Made by a program: the position numbers and the translations under genes | The notes under the pieces: model-generated | The model's input: the letters and a program-made list of their open reading frames with translations, nothing else | The model's database searches: none | Told to the model about the DNA's origin: nothing | Part shown: positions 1 through 7,362 of the stretch, in pieces | Layout of the letters: each line of letters starts with the position of its first letter | Position numbering within the stretch: the first letter of the stretch is position 1 | Source of the DNA: DASTHS01 sp035718085 | GTDB lineage: Bacteria > Actinomycetota > Acidimicrobiia > Acidimicrobiales > Palsa-688 | NCBI GenBank assembly: GCA_035718085.1 | Contig: DASTHS010000080.1 | Location: 1-27,752, forward strand | Length of the DNA stretch: 27,752 bases | Direction of reading: 5' to 3'

Positions 1-1
1 C

Positions 2-715
2 GACATGATCCGCACCGGCCGCGCTGACGTCGTCGTCGCCGGCGGCACCGAGGCAGCGGTCCACCCGCTGCCCATCGCCGGCTTCGCCGCGATGCAGGCC
101 CTGTCGACCCGCAACGACGAGCCGGAGCGGGCCAGTCGCCCGTTCGACGTGGCCCGCGACGGGTTCGTGATGGGCGAGGGGGCGGCGACCCTCGTGCTCG
201 AGGAGCGGGAGGCAGCGCTCGCCCGCGGGGCGACCATCCTCGCCGAGGTGGCCGGGTACGCGTCGACGGCCGACGCCCACCACATCACGGCGCCGCACCC
301 CGAGGGCGACGGTGCGGTGCGCGCCATGCGCCTCGCCCTCGCCGACGCCGGCCTGTCACCGGCCGACATCGGCTACGTGAACGCCCACGGCACGTCGACG
401 CCCCCGAACGACCGGGTCGAAGCCCTGGCGCTGCGACGGGTGTTCGGTGACCACGGCGGCCCGGCCGTCAGCTCGACCAAGTCGATGACCGGCCACACCC
501 TCGGCGCCGCCGGCGCCCTCGAGGCGATCGCGTGCGTGATGGCCCTCGACGCCGGTGTGATCCCGCCGACGGTCAACCTCGAAGACCCCGACCCGGCCTG
601 CGCCGGCCTCGACTTCGTCGCCGGCACCGCCCGGCAGGCGGAGGTCGGCGCGGCGATGTCGAACAGCTTCGGTTTCGGCGGCCACAACGCCTGCCTGGTG
701 CTCACCCGGGCGTGA
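2..715 (+). CDS. fabF: 3-oxoacyl-ACP synthase II (KAS II), C-terminal part
   Basis: This is the 3' portion of a condensing enzyme that extends acyl-ACP with malonyl-ACP in type II fatty acid synthesis. The 5' end, including the active-site Cys, lies outside the window. The two catalytic histidines are visible: NAHGTST (His codon 386-388) and KSMTGHTLGAAGA (Lys codon 479-481, His codon 494-496). The Gly-rich C-terminal NSFGFGGHNA loop is also present. About 237 residues of the usual ~410 are seen. It converges on fabZ with 18 bp between the two stop codons and sits beside inhA-fabG-fabZ and acpP, so it belongs to the same pathway. A polyketide ketosynthase is unlikely given these neighbours. 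Confidence 0.93.
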   Translation, partial: DMIRTGRADVVVAGGTEAAVHPLPIAGFAAMQALSTRNDEPERASRPFDVARDGFVMGEGAATLVLEEREAALARGATILAEVAGYASTADAHHITAPHPEGDGAVRAMRLALADAGLSPADIGYVNAHGTSTPPNDRVEALALRRVFGDHGGPAVSSTKSMTGHTLGAAGALEAIACVMALDAGVIPPTVNLEDPDPACAGLDFVAGTARQAEVGAAMSNSFGFGGHNACLVLTRA

Positions 716-733
716 CGCCGCCCGGCGGCCCGG

Positions 734-1168
734 TCAGCGGTCGACGATCACGAACAGGAAGGCGGCCTGGCACGCCACCTGGCCCCCGACGCGCGCCACG
801 CCGCTGCCCTTGCCGGCGCGCGTGCCGAGTTGCTGGAGGGTCACCTCCATGTCGAGCACGTCGCCGGGCACGACCTGACGGCGGAAGCGGGCCCGGTCGA
901 TGCCCCCGAAGAGCGGCAGGCGGCCGGCGAAGCGCTCGTCGAGGAGGATGGCGACCGCGCCGAGCTGCGCCATGGCCTCGACCATGAGCACGCCGGGCAG
1001 GGTGGGCCGGCCCGGGAAGTGGCCTGCGAAGAAGGGCAGTGCCGGGTCGAGGTGCCAGCGACCCGTGGCGGAGGCGCCCGGGTCGAGTCCTGTCACCTCG
1101 TCGACGAAGAGGAACGGCGGCCGGTGGGGCAGCACCTCGTCGGGCCGGGGGAGCCCCGCGCCCGCCAT
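734..1168 (-). CDS. fabZ: 3-hydroxyacyl-ACP dehydratase, FabZ family
   Basis: A 144-residue hotdog-fold dehydratase that removes water from 3-hydroxyacyl-ACP. The N-terminal LPHRPPFLFVDEV segment and the active-site region FFAGHFPGRPTLPG, followed by VLMVEAMAQ, are the hallmarks of FabZ: the catalytic His is in AGHFPG and the acidic residue is the Glu of VEAMAQ. Length is normal for the family. It is the last gene of the minus-strand inhA-fabG-fabZ operon. Its ATG shares one base with the fabG stop (TGATG), which implies translational coupling. It catalyses the step between FabG and the enoyl reductase, so the operon covers the full reductive half of the elongation cycle. Confidence 0.95.
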   Translation of the reverse strand: MAGAGLPRPDEVLPHRPPFLFVDEVTGLDPGASATGRWHLDPALPFFAGHFPGRPTLPGVLMVEAMAQLGAVAILLDERFAGRLPLFGGIDRARFRRQVVPGDVLDMEVTLQQLGTRAGKGSGVARVGGQVACQAAFLFVIVDR

Positions 1169-1872
1169 CAGTGGCCCATCCCGAGCCCGCCGTCGACCGG
1201 GATCACCGCGCCGGTGACGTAGCCGGCGTCGTCGGATGCCAGCCAGGTGATGGCGGCCGCCACCTCCTGCGGGGCGGCCAGGCGCTTGAGCGGCACGGCC
1301 TCGAGCACCTCCGCCCGACGGGCCTCGGGGAGGCCGGCGGTCATGTCGGTCTCCACGAACCCGGGCGCGACCACGTTGACCGTGACCCCACGGCTGCCGA
1401 GCTCACGGGCCAGGCTCCGGGCGAAGCCGACCAGCCCGGCCTTCGACGCCGCGTAGTTCACCTGGCCGGCGGAGCCGGTGAGGGCGACCACCGACGAGAC
1501 CAGCACGATGCGGCCGCGCCGCGCCCTGATCATCTTCGACGTCGCCCTCCGGGCCAGTCGGTAGGCACCGGTGAGGTTCGTGTCGATCACCCGCTGCCAG
1601 GCGTCGGGCTTCATCGACAGGAGCAACCCGTCGGCGGTGATGCCTGCGTTGGCGACGAGCACCTCCACCGCTCCCAGCTGCTCCTCGACGGCGCTGAAGG
1701 CGGCGTCGACGTCGTCGTCGCTGGTCACGTCGCAGGGCACGGTGGTGAACCCGTCGACGGGGCCCCCACGGCTGGTGACCGCAACCCGGTCGCCGTCGGC
1801 CGCGAAGGCCCGGGCGGTGGCCAGCCCGATGCCGCGGTTGCCGCCGGTCACCAGCACGACGCGGCCGGCCAT
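1168..1872 (-). CDS. fabG: 3-oxoacyl-ACP reductase, FabG/MabA type
   Basis: A 234-residue short-chain dehydrogenase that reduces 3-oxoacyl-ACP with NADPH. The cofactor loop VLVTGGNRGIG is at the N-terminus. The catalytic set is the Ser of VLVSSVVALTG plus Tyr and Lys of NYAASKAG. The C-terminal GAVIPVDGGLGMGH is nearly the same as the end of mycobacterial MabA (FabG1) as I recall it. The ATG at 1872 was chosen because it overlaps the upstream inhA stop by one base (TGATG) and puts the Rossmann motif right at the N-terminus. It is the middle gene of the operon. The longer open frame upstream is only read-through of inhA in another frame. Confidence 0.95.
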   Translation of the reverse strand: MAGRVVLVTGGNRGIGLATARAFAADGDRVAVTSRGGPVDGFTTVPCDVTSDDDVDAAFSAVEEQLGAVEVLVANAGITADGLLLSMKPDAWQRVIDTNLTGAYRLARRATSKMIRARRGRIVLVSSVVALTGSAGQVNYAASKAGLVGFARSLARELGSRGVTVNVVAPGFVETDMTAGLPEARRAEVLEAVPLKRLAAPQEVAAAITWLASDDAGYVTGAVIPVDGGLGMGH

Positions 1873-2648
1873 CACGCGCCCATGGCGTGGTAGCCGCCGT
1901 CGACGTGCACCAGCTCGCCGGTGGTGGCGGGGAACAGGTCGCTCAGGAGGGCCACGCAGGCTCGGGCCACGGGTTCGGGATCGGTGATGTCCCAGCCGAG
2001 CGGCGCCCGGCCGTCCCAGACCTCCTCGAAGAGCGAGAACCCGGGGATCGACTTGGCGGCCAGGGTGCGCACGGGCCCGGCGGCGACCAGGTTCACCCGG
2101 ATGCCGTCGGCGCCGAGGTCGCGGGCCAGGTAGCGGGCGGTCGACTCGAGCGCGGCCTTGGCGACGCCCATCCAGTCGTAGCCCGGCCATGCCACCCGGG
2201 CGTCGAAGTCGAGACCGACCACAGAGCCGCCGCCCGCCGCCTGCAGCAGCGGGCGCATGCCGACGGCCAGGGCCTTGAGCGAGTACGCCGAGACCTCGAG
2301 CGCCACCTTGACGTCGTCCCAGCCGGCGTCGAGGAAGCCGCCGCCCAGGCAGGCGGCCGGAGCGAAGCCGATGGCGTGCAGCACCCCGTCGAGACCGCCC
2401 CACCGGGCCTCGAGGTCGGCGCGCACGGTGGCCAGGTGCTCGGGCACGGTGACGTCGAGCTCGAGCACGTCGGGTGGGGTGGGCAGCTTGCGGGCGACCC
2501 GCGAGGTCAGGCGCAGGCCGCGGCCGGCGCCGGTCAGCACCACCTCGGCGCCGTGCTCCTGGGCCAGGCGGGCCGTGGCGAACGCCAGCGACTCGTCGGT
2601 CAGCACACCGGTGATCAACAGTCGCTTGCCGTCGAGGAGGCCGGGCAT
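1872..2648 (-). CDS. fabI: Enoyl-ACP reductase, FabI/InhA type
   Basis: A 258-residue NADH-dependent enoyl-ACP reductase that completes each fatty acid elongation cycle. It starts GLLDGKRLLITGV, as InhA does. It carries the Tyr-x6-Lys active site in YDWMGVAKAALES (InhA: YNWMTVAKSALES) and ends in the InhA-like block LLSDLFPATTGELVHVDGG. The position of InhA Ser94 (HSIGF) is Ala here (HAIGF). InhA is about 269 residues, so a short loop is missing. The ATG at 2648 fits the family N-terminus. A TACGGT box lies 9 nt upstream on the minus strand, so the mRNA is probably leaderless or nearly so. It is first in the operon and divergent from acpP. Confidence 0.94.
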   Translation of the reverse strand: MPGLLDGKRLLITGVLTDESLAFATARLAQEHGAEVVLTGAGRGLRLTSRVARKLPTPPDVLELDVTVPEHLATVRADLEARWGGLDGVLHAIGFAPAACLGGGFLDAGWDDVKVALEVSAYSLKALAVGMRPLLQAAGGGSVVGLDFDARVAWPGYDWMGVAKAALESTARYLARDLGADGIRVNLVAAGPVRTLAAKSIPGFSLFEEVWDGRAPLGWDITDPEPVARACVALLSDLFPATTGELVHVDGGYHAMGA

Positions 2649-2657
2649 CGGGGCAGC

Positions 2658-2682
2658 ACCGTACTCCCGACACGGGTAGCGT
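2658..2682. promoter_or_regulatory. Divergent promoter region between inhA/fabI and acpP
   Basis: Only 42 bp separate the two start codons. On plus, TAGCGT (2677-2682) ends 8 nt before the acpP GTG. On minus, TACGGT (ACCGTA on plus, 2658-2663) ends 9 nt before the fabI ATG. Both fit the actinobacterial TANNNT -10 consensus, and no Shine-Dalgarno sequence is seen, so both transcripts may be leaderless or nearly leaderless. The -35 zone of each promoter falls on or close to the -10 of the other, so polymerase binding on one strand could affect the other. Inferred from sequence only. Confidence 0.5.
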
Positions 2683-2690
2683 CGGCCGCC

Positions 2691-2954
2691 GTGGACCGGG
2701 CCGCCGCATACTCGACCTTCGCCGATGCCGTCGCGGAGGTGCTCGACATCGACCCGTCCGAGGTGGTGCCCTCGGCGCGCTGGCGTGAAGATCTCGACGC
2801 CGACAGCCTCGCCGTGGTCGAGATCGTGCTCGCCCTCAACGACGCCTTCGACATCAAGCTGCCCGACGTCGAGCCGGAGCAGCTCACGACGGTCGGCCAG
2901 GCCTTCGACCTCGTGGCCACCGTGGTGGGCGTGCAGCAACCGGCAGCCGACTAG
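2691..2954 (+). CDS. acpP: Acyl carrier protein
   Basis: An 87-residue acyl carrier protein that holds growing acyl chains on a phosphopantetheine arm. The attachment motif is LDADSLAVVEIV, with the modified Ser at residue 39. The rest is the usual four-helix acidic protein (DIDPSEVVP, NDAFDIKLPDVEPEQLTTVGQ). The first residues are VDRAAAYSTF. The GTG at 2691 was chosen because helix 1 starts just after it and a TAGCGT box ends 8 nt upstream, as in leaderless actinobacterial genes. It is transcribed away from inhA-fabG-fabZ and toward the acyltransferase at 3015. It could in principle serve a specialised pathway, but the context favours general fatty acid synthesis. Confidence 0.93.
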   Translation: MDRAAAYSTFADAVAEVLDIDPSEVVPSARWREDLDADSLAVVEIVLALNDAFDIKLPDVEPEQLTTVGQAFDLVATVVGVQQPAAD

Positions 2955-3014
2955 CCTTTGACCCCTCGTTCGGGCCGGGTGCGCACCCGGCCCGGTGGGT
3001 ACTGGACGGAGACC

Positions 3015-4475
3015 ATGGCGCACGACCGACTGGCCGACGAGGGGGTGGGCGAACGCCTCAGCGACGCCGAGGCGCTGATGTGGCGCCTCGGCGCGACCGA
3101 CGCCCGCCTCCGGCCGACCATCACCGTGGTCGCCGTGCTCGACTCGTCGCCAGGGGTCGAAGCGGTCGCCGAGCGGGCCGTCGCCTTGACGCGTCACGCA
3201 CCCCGGTTCGCGGCCCGGGTGGTGCCGCCCCTGACGTCGCTCGCCCCGCCCCGGCTGGTGCCTGACGACCAGTTCGACCTGAGCGCCCACGTGCGGGTCG
3301 TCGCCGCACCCGGGGCCGGCACCCTCGACGACGTCCTCGCCCTCGCCGGTCCGATGGCCGCCGACGGGCTCGACCCATCGCGGCCGCTGTGGCAGTTCAC
3401 CCTCGTCGAGGGCATGGCCGGGGGTCGCGCTGCGCTCGTCGTCCGCGTGCACCACGCCCTCACCGACGGCGTGGGCGCGCTGGCGCTGGCCGCCGTGCTC
3501 TTCGGGGCACCCGCCGACACCCCCGCCGGCCCGGGGAGCGCCGGCGCCGTCGGGCCCGGCCGGGCCGAGGGAGGGCTGGCCGCCGCGGTCGAGCGGCTGG
3601 CCGACGACCTCGCCGGTGAGGTCGCCGCCGGTGTGCGGGTGCTGCGGCGGGGCGCGCCGCTGGCCGCCGGCCTGCTGCGCCGGGCCGTCGGCGACCCTGC
3701 CGGGGCACCGGCTGCGGCGGCCTCGGTGGTCGCCACGGCCCGCAGCGTCGTCACCGCCGCAGGCCTCGACGCCGCCCCCTGCTCGCCGACCATGACCGCC
3801 CGGTCGGCGTCGGTCGTGCTCGGCCACCTGGAGGTCGACCTGACGGCCGTGCGCCGGGCGGGCGCAGCGGCGGGCGGCGCGACGGTCAACGACGTGTTCG
3901 TCTTCGCGGTGCTCGAGGGGTTCCGTCGCTACCACGCCAAGCACGGCACCCGCCCGGCGGCGCTGCGGGTCGCGGTGCCGGTCAACCTCCGCAGCCGCCC
4001 GGGTGATCGACCCGACACCGACGGGGACGCCGGCGATCTGGGTGGCAACGCCTTCTTCCCTGCCCGGGTCGTGCTGCCCCTCGGGCACCCCGACCCGGCG
4101 ACGGCCATGGCCGCGGTGCACGACGCCGTCGCCGCCGCACGCGCCGAGCCGGCGGTCGGGTTGACCGAGCCGCTGGCGGCCGCCGTGGCCCGGCTGCCGG
4201 GCGGCGACGCCCTCGTCGCCCGGGCCCTCGGCGCGGTCGACGTCATCACCAGCAACGTGGCGGGCAGCCCGGTGCCGCTGGAGCTGGCAGGGGCCCAGGT
4301 GCAGGCGCTCATCCCCTTCGGGCCGCGCAGCGGCGCCGGCTGCAACGTGACGACGCTGAGCTACGCCGGCACGTTGCACGTCGGGGTGAACCTGGACCCG
4401 GCCGCCACGCCCGACACGGCCACCCTGCTCGACTGCCTCGCAGGGGCGTTCTCCGACACGGTGGGCGCACCGTGA
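3015..4475 (+). CDS. Wax ester synthase/diacylglycerol O-acyltransferase (WS/DGAT)
   Basis: A 486-residue acyltransferase that moves acyl groups from acyl-CoA to fatty alcohol or diacylglycerol to make storage wax esters or triacylglycerol. The catalytic motif HHALTDG (residues 146-152, HHxxxDG) is intact. Other family blocks are PLWQF near residue 124, ATVNDVFVFAVLEG, LRVAVPVNLR, and the C-terminal SNVAGSP and GVNLDP segments (DUF1298-like region). The ATG at 3015 follows GGACGGAG; the in-frame TTG at 2958 would add 19 residues with no family resemblance. Its stop overlaps the start of the next gene (GTGA), so the two are coupled. Placement after acpP suggests carbon storage linked to fatty acid supply. 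Confidence 0.92.
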   Translation: MAHDRLADEGVGERLSDAEALMWRLGATDARLRPTITVVAVLDSSPGVEAVAERAVALTRHAPRFAARVVPPLTSLAPPRLVPDDQFDLSAHVRVVAAPGAGTLDDVLALAGPMAADGLDPSRPLWQFTLVEGMAGGRAALVVRVHHALTDGVGALALAAVLFGAPADTPAGPGSAGAVGPGRAEGGLAAAVERLADDLAGEVAAGVRVLRRGAPLAAGLLRRAVGDPAGAPAAAASVVATARSVVTAAGLDAAPCSPTMTARSASVVLGHLEVDLTAVRRAGAAAGGATVNDVFVFAVLEGFRRYHAKHGTRPAALRVAVPVNLRSRPGDRPDTDGDAGDLGGNAFFPARVVLPLGHPDPATAMAAVHDAVAAARAEPAVGLTEPLAAAVARLPGGDALVARALGAVDVITSNVAGSPVPLELAGAQVQALIPFGPRSGAGCNVTTLSYAGTLHVGVNLDPAATPDTATLLDCLAGAFSDTVGAP

Positions 4476-5293
4476 GCGCCGAGGCGCCGACGGTGCCCCA
4501 CACTGGGTCGGTGCCCACCGCCCGCATCAGCCTGCAAGCCGCCGCCGAGCGGCTCGGTGTGCACTACCAGACCGCCTACCGCTGGGTGCGCAGCGGGTCG
4601 CTGCAGGCGGTGAAGGTGCGCGGCGTCTACCAGGTGGAGGAGAGCGACCTCGAGGCGTTCGACCAGGAGCGCCACCGACCCGAGCCGCCGCCCACGGAGC
4701 GCACGGTGCGCGACTGGGGCCGCTTCGTCGACCAGCTCCACGACGCCCTGGTGGCGGGGGAGGAGGGATCGGCACGCGACATCGTCGACGGCCTCGTCAG
4801 CGGGGGGGTGCGCATCGTCGACTGCTGCGACCGGATGATCGCCCCCGCCATGCAGCGGGTCGGCACCCGCTGGATGCTCGGCGAGCTCTCCGTCGCAGAG
4901 GAGCGGCGGGCGTCGTTCATCTGCGAGCGGCTGCTGGGCCGCATCAACCCGTCGCCGCCCGGTCGGCCCCGTGGCACCGCCGTGGTCGTGACGCCCAGCG
5001 CGGACGAGCACCAGCTCCCCGGGCAGATGGCCACCGCCGTGCTCCGGGAGGACCACTGGCGGGTGCACCACTTCGGCACGGGGGTGCCCGACGCCGACCT
5101 GGCGGGCATGGTGCGGCGCCTCGCCCCCGACCTGGTCGTCGTGTCGTCGGTGTGGCCCCCGGCGCGCGACGTGGCGGCGGCGCTGGGCGACGCGCTGCGG
5201 TCGCTCGGCCCCCGGGTCCTCGTCGGCGAGGCCGGCGCCACCCTCGGCGACCTGGTCGAACTGGCCCGCGGCGGAGGCCGTTCGGGGCGCTAG
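4472..5293 (+). CDS. HTH plus cobalamin-binding domain transcriptional regulator
   Basis: A 273-residue protein in three parts. Residues ~18-65 form an excisionase/MerR-like HTH (ISLQAAAERLGVHYQTAYRWVRSG). Residues ~80-155 resemble the helical B12-binding cap. Residues ~168-265 resemble a Rossmann-type B12-binding domain. A cap tryptophan gives W134-x9-E144, but the next residue is Arg where CarH-type photoreceptors have His. H180 in SADEHQLPG is the candidate lower axial ligand, with spacing slightly different from DxHxxG. VVVSSVW and GEAGA match the later B12 motifs loosely. The GTG at 4472 overlaps the acyltransferase stop; GTG 4511 is an alternative start 13 codons in. A regulator sensing cobalamin, perhaps light, is likely. 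Confidence 0.8.
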   Translation: MSAEAPTVPHTGSVPTARISLQAAAERLGVHYQTAYRWVRSGSLQAVKVRGVYQVEESDLEAFDQERHRPEPPPTERTVRDWGRFVDQLHDALVAGEEGSARDIVDGLVSGGVRIVDCCDRMIAPAMQRVGTRWMLGELSVAEERRASFICERLLGRINPSPPGRPRGTAVVVTPSADEHQLPGQMATAVLREDHWRVHHFGTGVPDADLAGMVRRLAPDLVVVSSVWPPARDVAAALGDALRSLGPRVLVGEAGATLGDLVELARGGGRSGR

Positions 5294-5302
5294 CTCGGCC
5301 GC

Positions 5303-6811
5303 TCAGCGCGCCGGTCGGGGCGGTGCGGGTGCGACCCACCCGGCGATCTCCCGGCCGATGTCGGTCGACGGCGGTCCCGCCACCCAGGGCCAGATCTCGT
5401 CGGCCACGCGACGCCAGTCGACGGTCGCCCCCAACTCGGCGAGCAGCGCGTAGAGCCCCAGGTTGATGCGCTGGAGCACGGCGAAGTCGGCGGGGACGTT
5501 GGCCCGCTTGAGCACCGGGTCGGAGGCATCGAAGAAGTGGCGCAGCGTCTGCGACGCGTAGTCGGTCGAGAAGCGCGTCGGCCCGTGCTGCAGGACGATC
5601 TCGTAGTAGTGCCGGAAGTAGCCGGCGATCTGCTCGTCGGTCAGGGTGTCGTCGTGGCGGAGGAAGCCGGCGGCCTCCACCGCCCGGCGGAAGGCGACCG
5701 GGTCGTCGTCGCTCACGATGCCCCGCAGCATGGCGCCGAGGAGCGCCACGTCGGCGGGCTCGAACCACTTGACCAGCCCGTAGTCGAGGAAGGTCACCCG
5801 CCCGCCGCCGTGGAACAGGTAGTTGCCCGGGTGCGGGTCGCCGTTGAACACCTGCAGGCGGTACAGCGACCCGAACACGAACCGGAAGATCGTCTCGCCG
5901 GCGGCGTCGCGCTCGGCGGCCGGCCACGAGAGCACCTCCTGCCAACGGGCGCCGACGACCAGCTCCGAGGTCAGCACCCGGCCCGTCGACAGCTCGTCGA
6001 GCACCGCCGGCACGTGGATGACGGGGTGGCCGGCGTAGGCCGCGGCGAACCACCGTTGGTTGCTGGCCTCGAGTCGGTAGTCGAGCTCCTCGCCGATGCG
6101 CTGGCGCAGCTCGTCGACGAGCGGCTCGGCCTCGAGGCTCGGGAACGCCGCCCGCACCAGGTGCAGGAGCAGAGCCGAGTTGTCGAGGTCGGCCCGGATG
6201 GCGCGGTCGACGCCGGGGTACTGCACCTTCACCGCCACCGCCCGGCCGTCGGCGGTGATGGCCCGGTGCACCTGGCCGATCGACGCCGCCGCCATCGGCA
6301 CCGGGTCGAACTCGGCGAAGAGCCGGTCGACCGGGGCGCCGAGCTCCTGCTCGATCACCCCCATCGCCAGCTCGCTGCTCATCGGTGGGGCGTCCGCCTG
6401 CAGCGACGCCAGGCTGCGGCGCACCTCGTCGGGCAGGCCGGCGTCGAGGTAGCTGGCCATCTGCCCGAGCTTCATGAAGGCGCCCTTCATCGACCCGAGG
6501 GTGGCCACCACGTCGGCGGTGGTGCGCAGCTGGCGCTCGGCGCGCAGCTCCTCGCGCCGGCCGGCCGCCGCGAACACCTCGGCGGCGTTGCCGGCCAGCC
6601 AGCCGGTGCCGACCCGGGCCCCCAGGCGCACCACCCCTGCGGCCCGGGTGACGCGGTCGGTGCTGGCCACCCCCGTGCCCGTGCCCGTGCCCGTGGCCCG
6701 GGCGGCGGGCGGGAGCCGACGCCGTCGCGACGCCGCGGCGACGGCCACCCCGGCGGCGGTGACCGCGCCGAAGGCCACGGCGGCCCTGGCCACCCCCGGC
6801 CGCAGGGGCAC
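5303..6811 (-). CDS. ABC1/UbiB/COQ8 family atypical kinase-like protein
   Basis: About 502 residues of the ABC1 (UbiB/COQ8/ADCK) family, whose members are ATPases or kinases that support isoprenoid quinone lipid metabolism. Family motifs in order: MKGAFMKLGQ (KxGQ, K114-Q117), AASIGQVHRA, AVAVKVQYPG (Lys195), EELDYRLEASN, FNGDPHPGNYLF (325-333) and FLDYGLVK, where the usual DFG is DYG. Residues ~7-27 are a short hydrophobic stretch that may touch the membrane. Residues 39-48 are a TG repeat encoded by a 6-bp tandem repeat. The start is uncertain: GTG at 6811 lies 5 bp after the ppa stop, and no Shine-Dalgarno is seen. It is probably co-transcribed with ppa. Confidence 0.85.
   Translation of the reverse strand: MPLRPGVARAAVAFGAVTAAGVAVAAASRRRRLPPAARATGTGTGTGVASTDRVTRAAGVVRLGARVGTGWLAGNAAEVFAAAGRREELRAERQLRTTADVVATLGSMKGAFMKLGQMASYLDAGLPDEVRRSLASLQADAPPMSSELAMGVIEQELGAPVDRLFAEFDPVPMAAASIGQVHRAITADGRAVAVKVQYPGVDRAIRADLDNSALLLHLVRAAFPSLEAEPLVDELRQRIGEELDYRLEASNQRWFAAAYAGHPVIHVPAVLDELSTGRVLTSELVVGARWQEVLSWPAAERDAAGETIFRFVFGSLYRLQVFNGDPHPGNYLFHGGGRVTFLDYGLVKWFEPADVALLGAMLRGIVSDDDPVAFRRAVEAAGFLRHDDTLTDEQIAGYFRHYYEIVLQHGPTRFSTDYASQTLRHFFDASDPVLKRANVPADFAVLQRINLGLYALLAELGATVDWRRVADEIWPWVAGPPSTDIGREIAGWVAPAPPRPAR
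6672..6695. repeat. Four tandem copies of a 6-bp unit (CCCGTG)
   Basis: Four perfect copies of CCCGTG lie inside the ABC1 gene and encode a Thr-Gly run near its N-terminus. Copy changes stay in frame (one unit adds two residues), so the repeat could vary in length without breaking the protein. Confidence 0.85.
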
Positions 6812-6816
6812 CGGGA

Positions 6817-7314
6817 CTACGCGCCGGCGGCGTCGTGGGCGGCGTCGTGGGCGGCCCGGCCGGCGACGATCGCCGCCTCGGCAGCCTCGCGCCCCTCCCA
6901 GCCGCCCGGCTGGGTGGACTTGCCCGGCTCCAGCGCCTTGTAGATCTCGAAGAAGTGGGCGATCTCGTCGAGCTCGTAGTGCGGCACGTGCTCGAGCTCG
7001 GTGATGCCTGCACTGCGCGGGTCGGTGGCCGGCACGCACAGCAGCTTGGCGTCGACGCCCTCTTCGTCGGTCATCTTGAACACGCCGATGGGACGCGCCT
7101 TGATGTGGCACCCCGGGAAGGTCGGCTCCTCGAGCAACACCATCGCGTCGACGGGGTCGCCGTCCTCGGCGAGCGTGCCCGGCACGAATCCGTAGTCTTC
7201 GGGGTACTGCGTGGCGGTGAAGAGGGTCCGGTCGAGCCAGATGGCGCCGCCCTCGTCGGACTCGTACTTGTTCCGGGTCCCCTTCGGGATCTCGACGACC
7301 ACCACGATCTCCAT
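6817..7314 (-). CDS. ppa: Inorganic pyrophosphatase (family I)
   Basis: A 165-residue soluble pyrophosphatase that hydrolyses PPi to two phosphates and so pulls biosynthetic reactions forward. The metal-binding signature DGDPVDAMVL (Asp51, Asp53, Asp56) is complete. The N-terminal EIPKGTRNKYE and the YPEDYGFVPGTLAEDGDP block are typical of family I. The C-terminal HYELDEIAHFFEIYKALEPGK is also conserved. The last residues (AAHDAAHDAAGA) are a low-complexity tail made by a short tandem repeat and are probably not structural. The ATG at 7314 gives the canonical MEIVVVVEIPKG start. It lies upstream of the ABC1 gene on the same strand with a 5-bp gap. Confidence 0.96.
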   Translation of the reverse strand: MEIVVVVEIPKGTRNKYESDEGGAIWLDRTLFTATQYPEDYGFVPGTLAEDGDPVDAMVLLEEPTFPGCHIKARPIGVFKMTDEEGVDAKLLCVPATDPRSAGITELEHVPHYELDEIAHFFEIYKALEPGKSTQPGGWEGREAAEAAIVAGRAAHDAAHDAAGA

Positions 7315-7362
7315 CCCCGTCTTCGTACCAGTTCCCGGCGCCCGGGCGCGAACCGGGAGCGC

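Noticed and set aside
1039..1893. Plus-strand open frame opposite fabG and fabZ
   Set aside because: Its translation is low-complexity Gly/Arg/His and is antisense to clearly real fatty acid genes.
2958..3014. TTG at 2958 as the start of the WS/DGAT gene
   Set aside because: It lies 3 bp after the acpP stop without a ribosome site, while ATG 3015 has GGACGGAG and begins at the usual family N-terminus.
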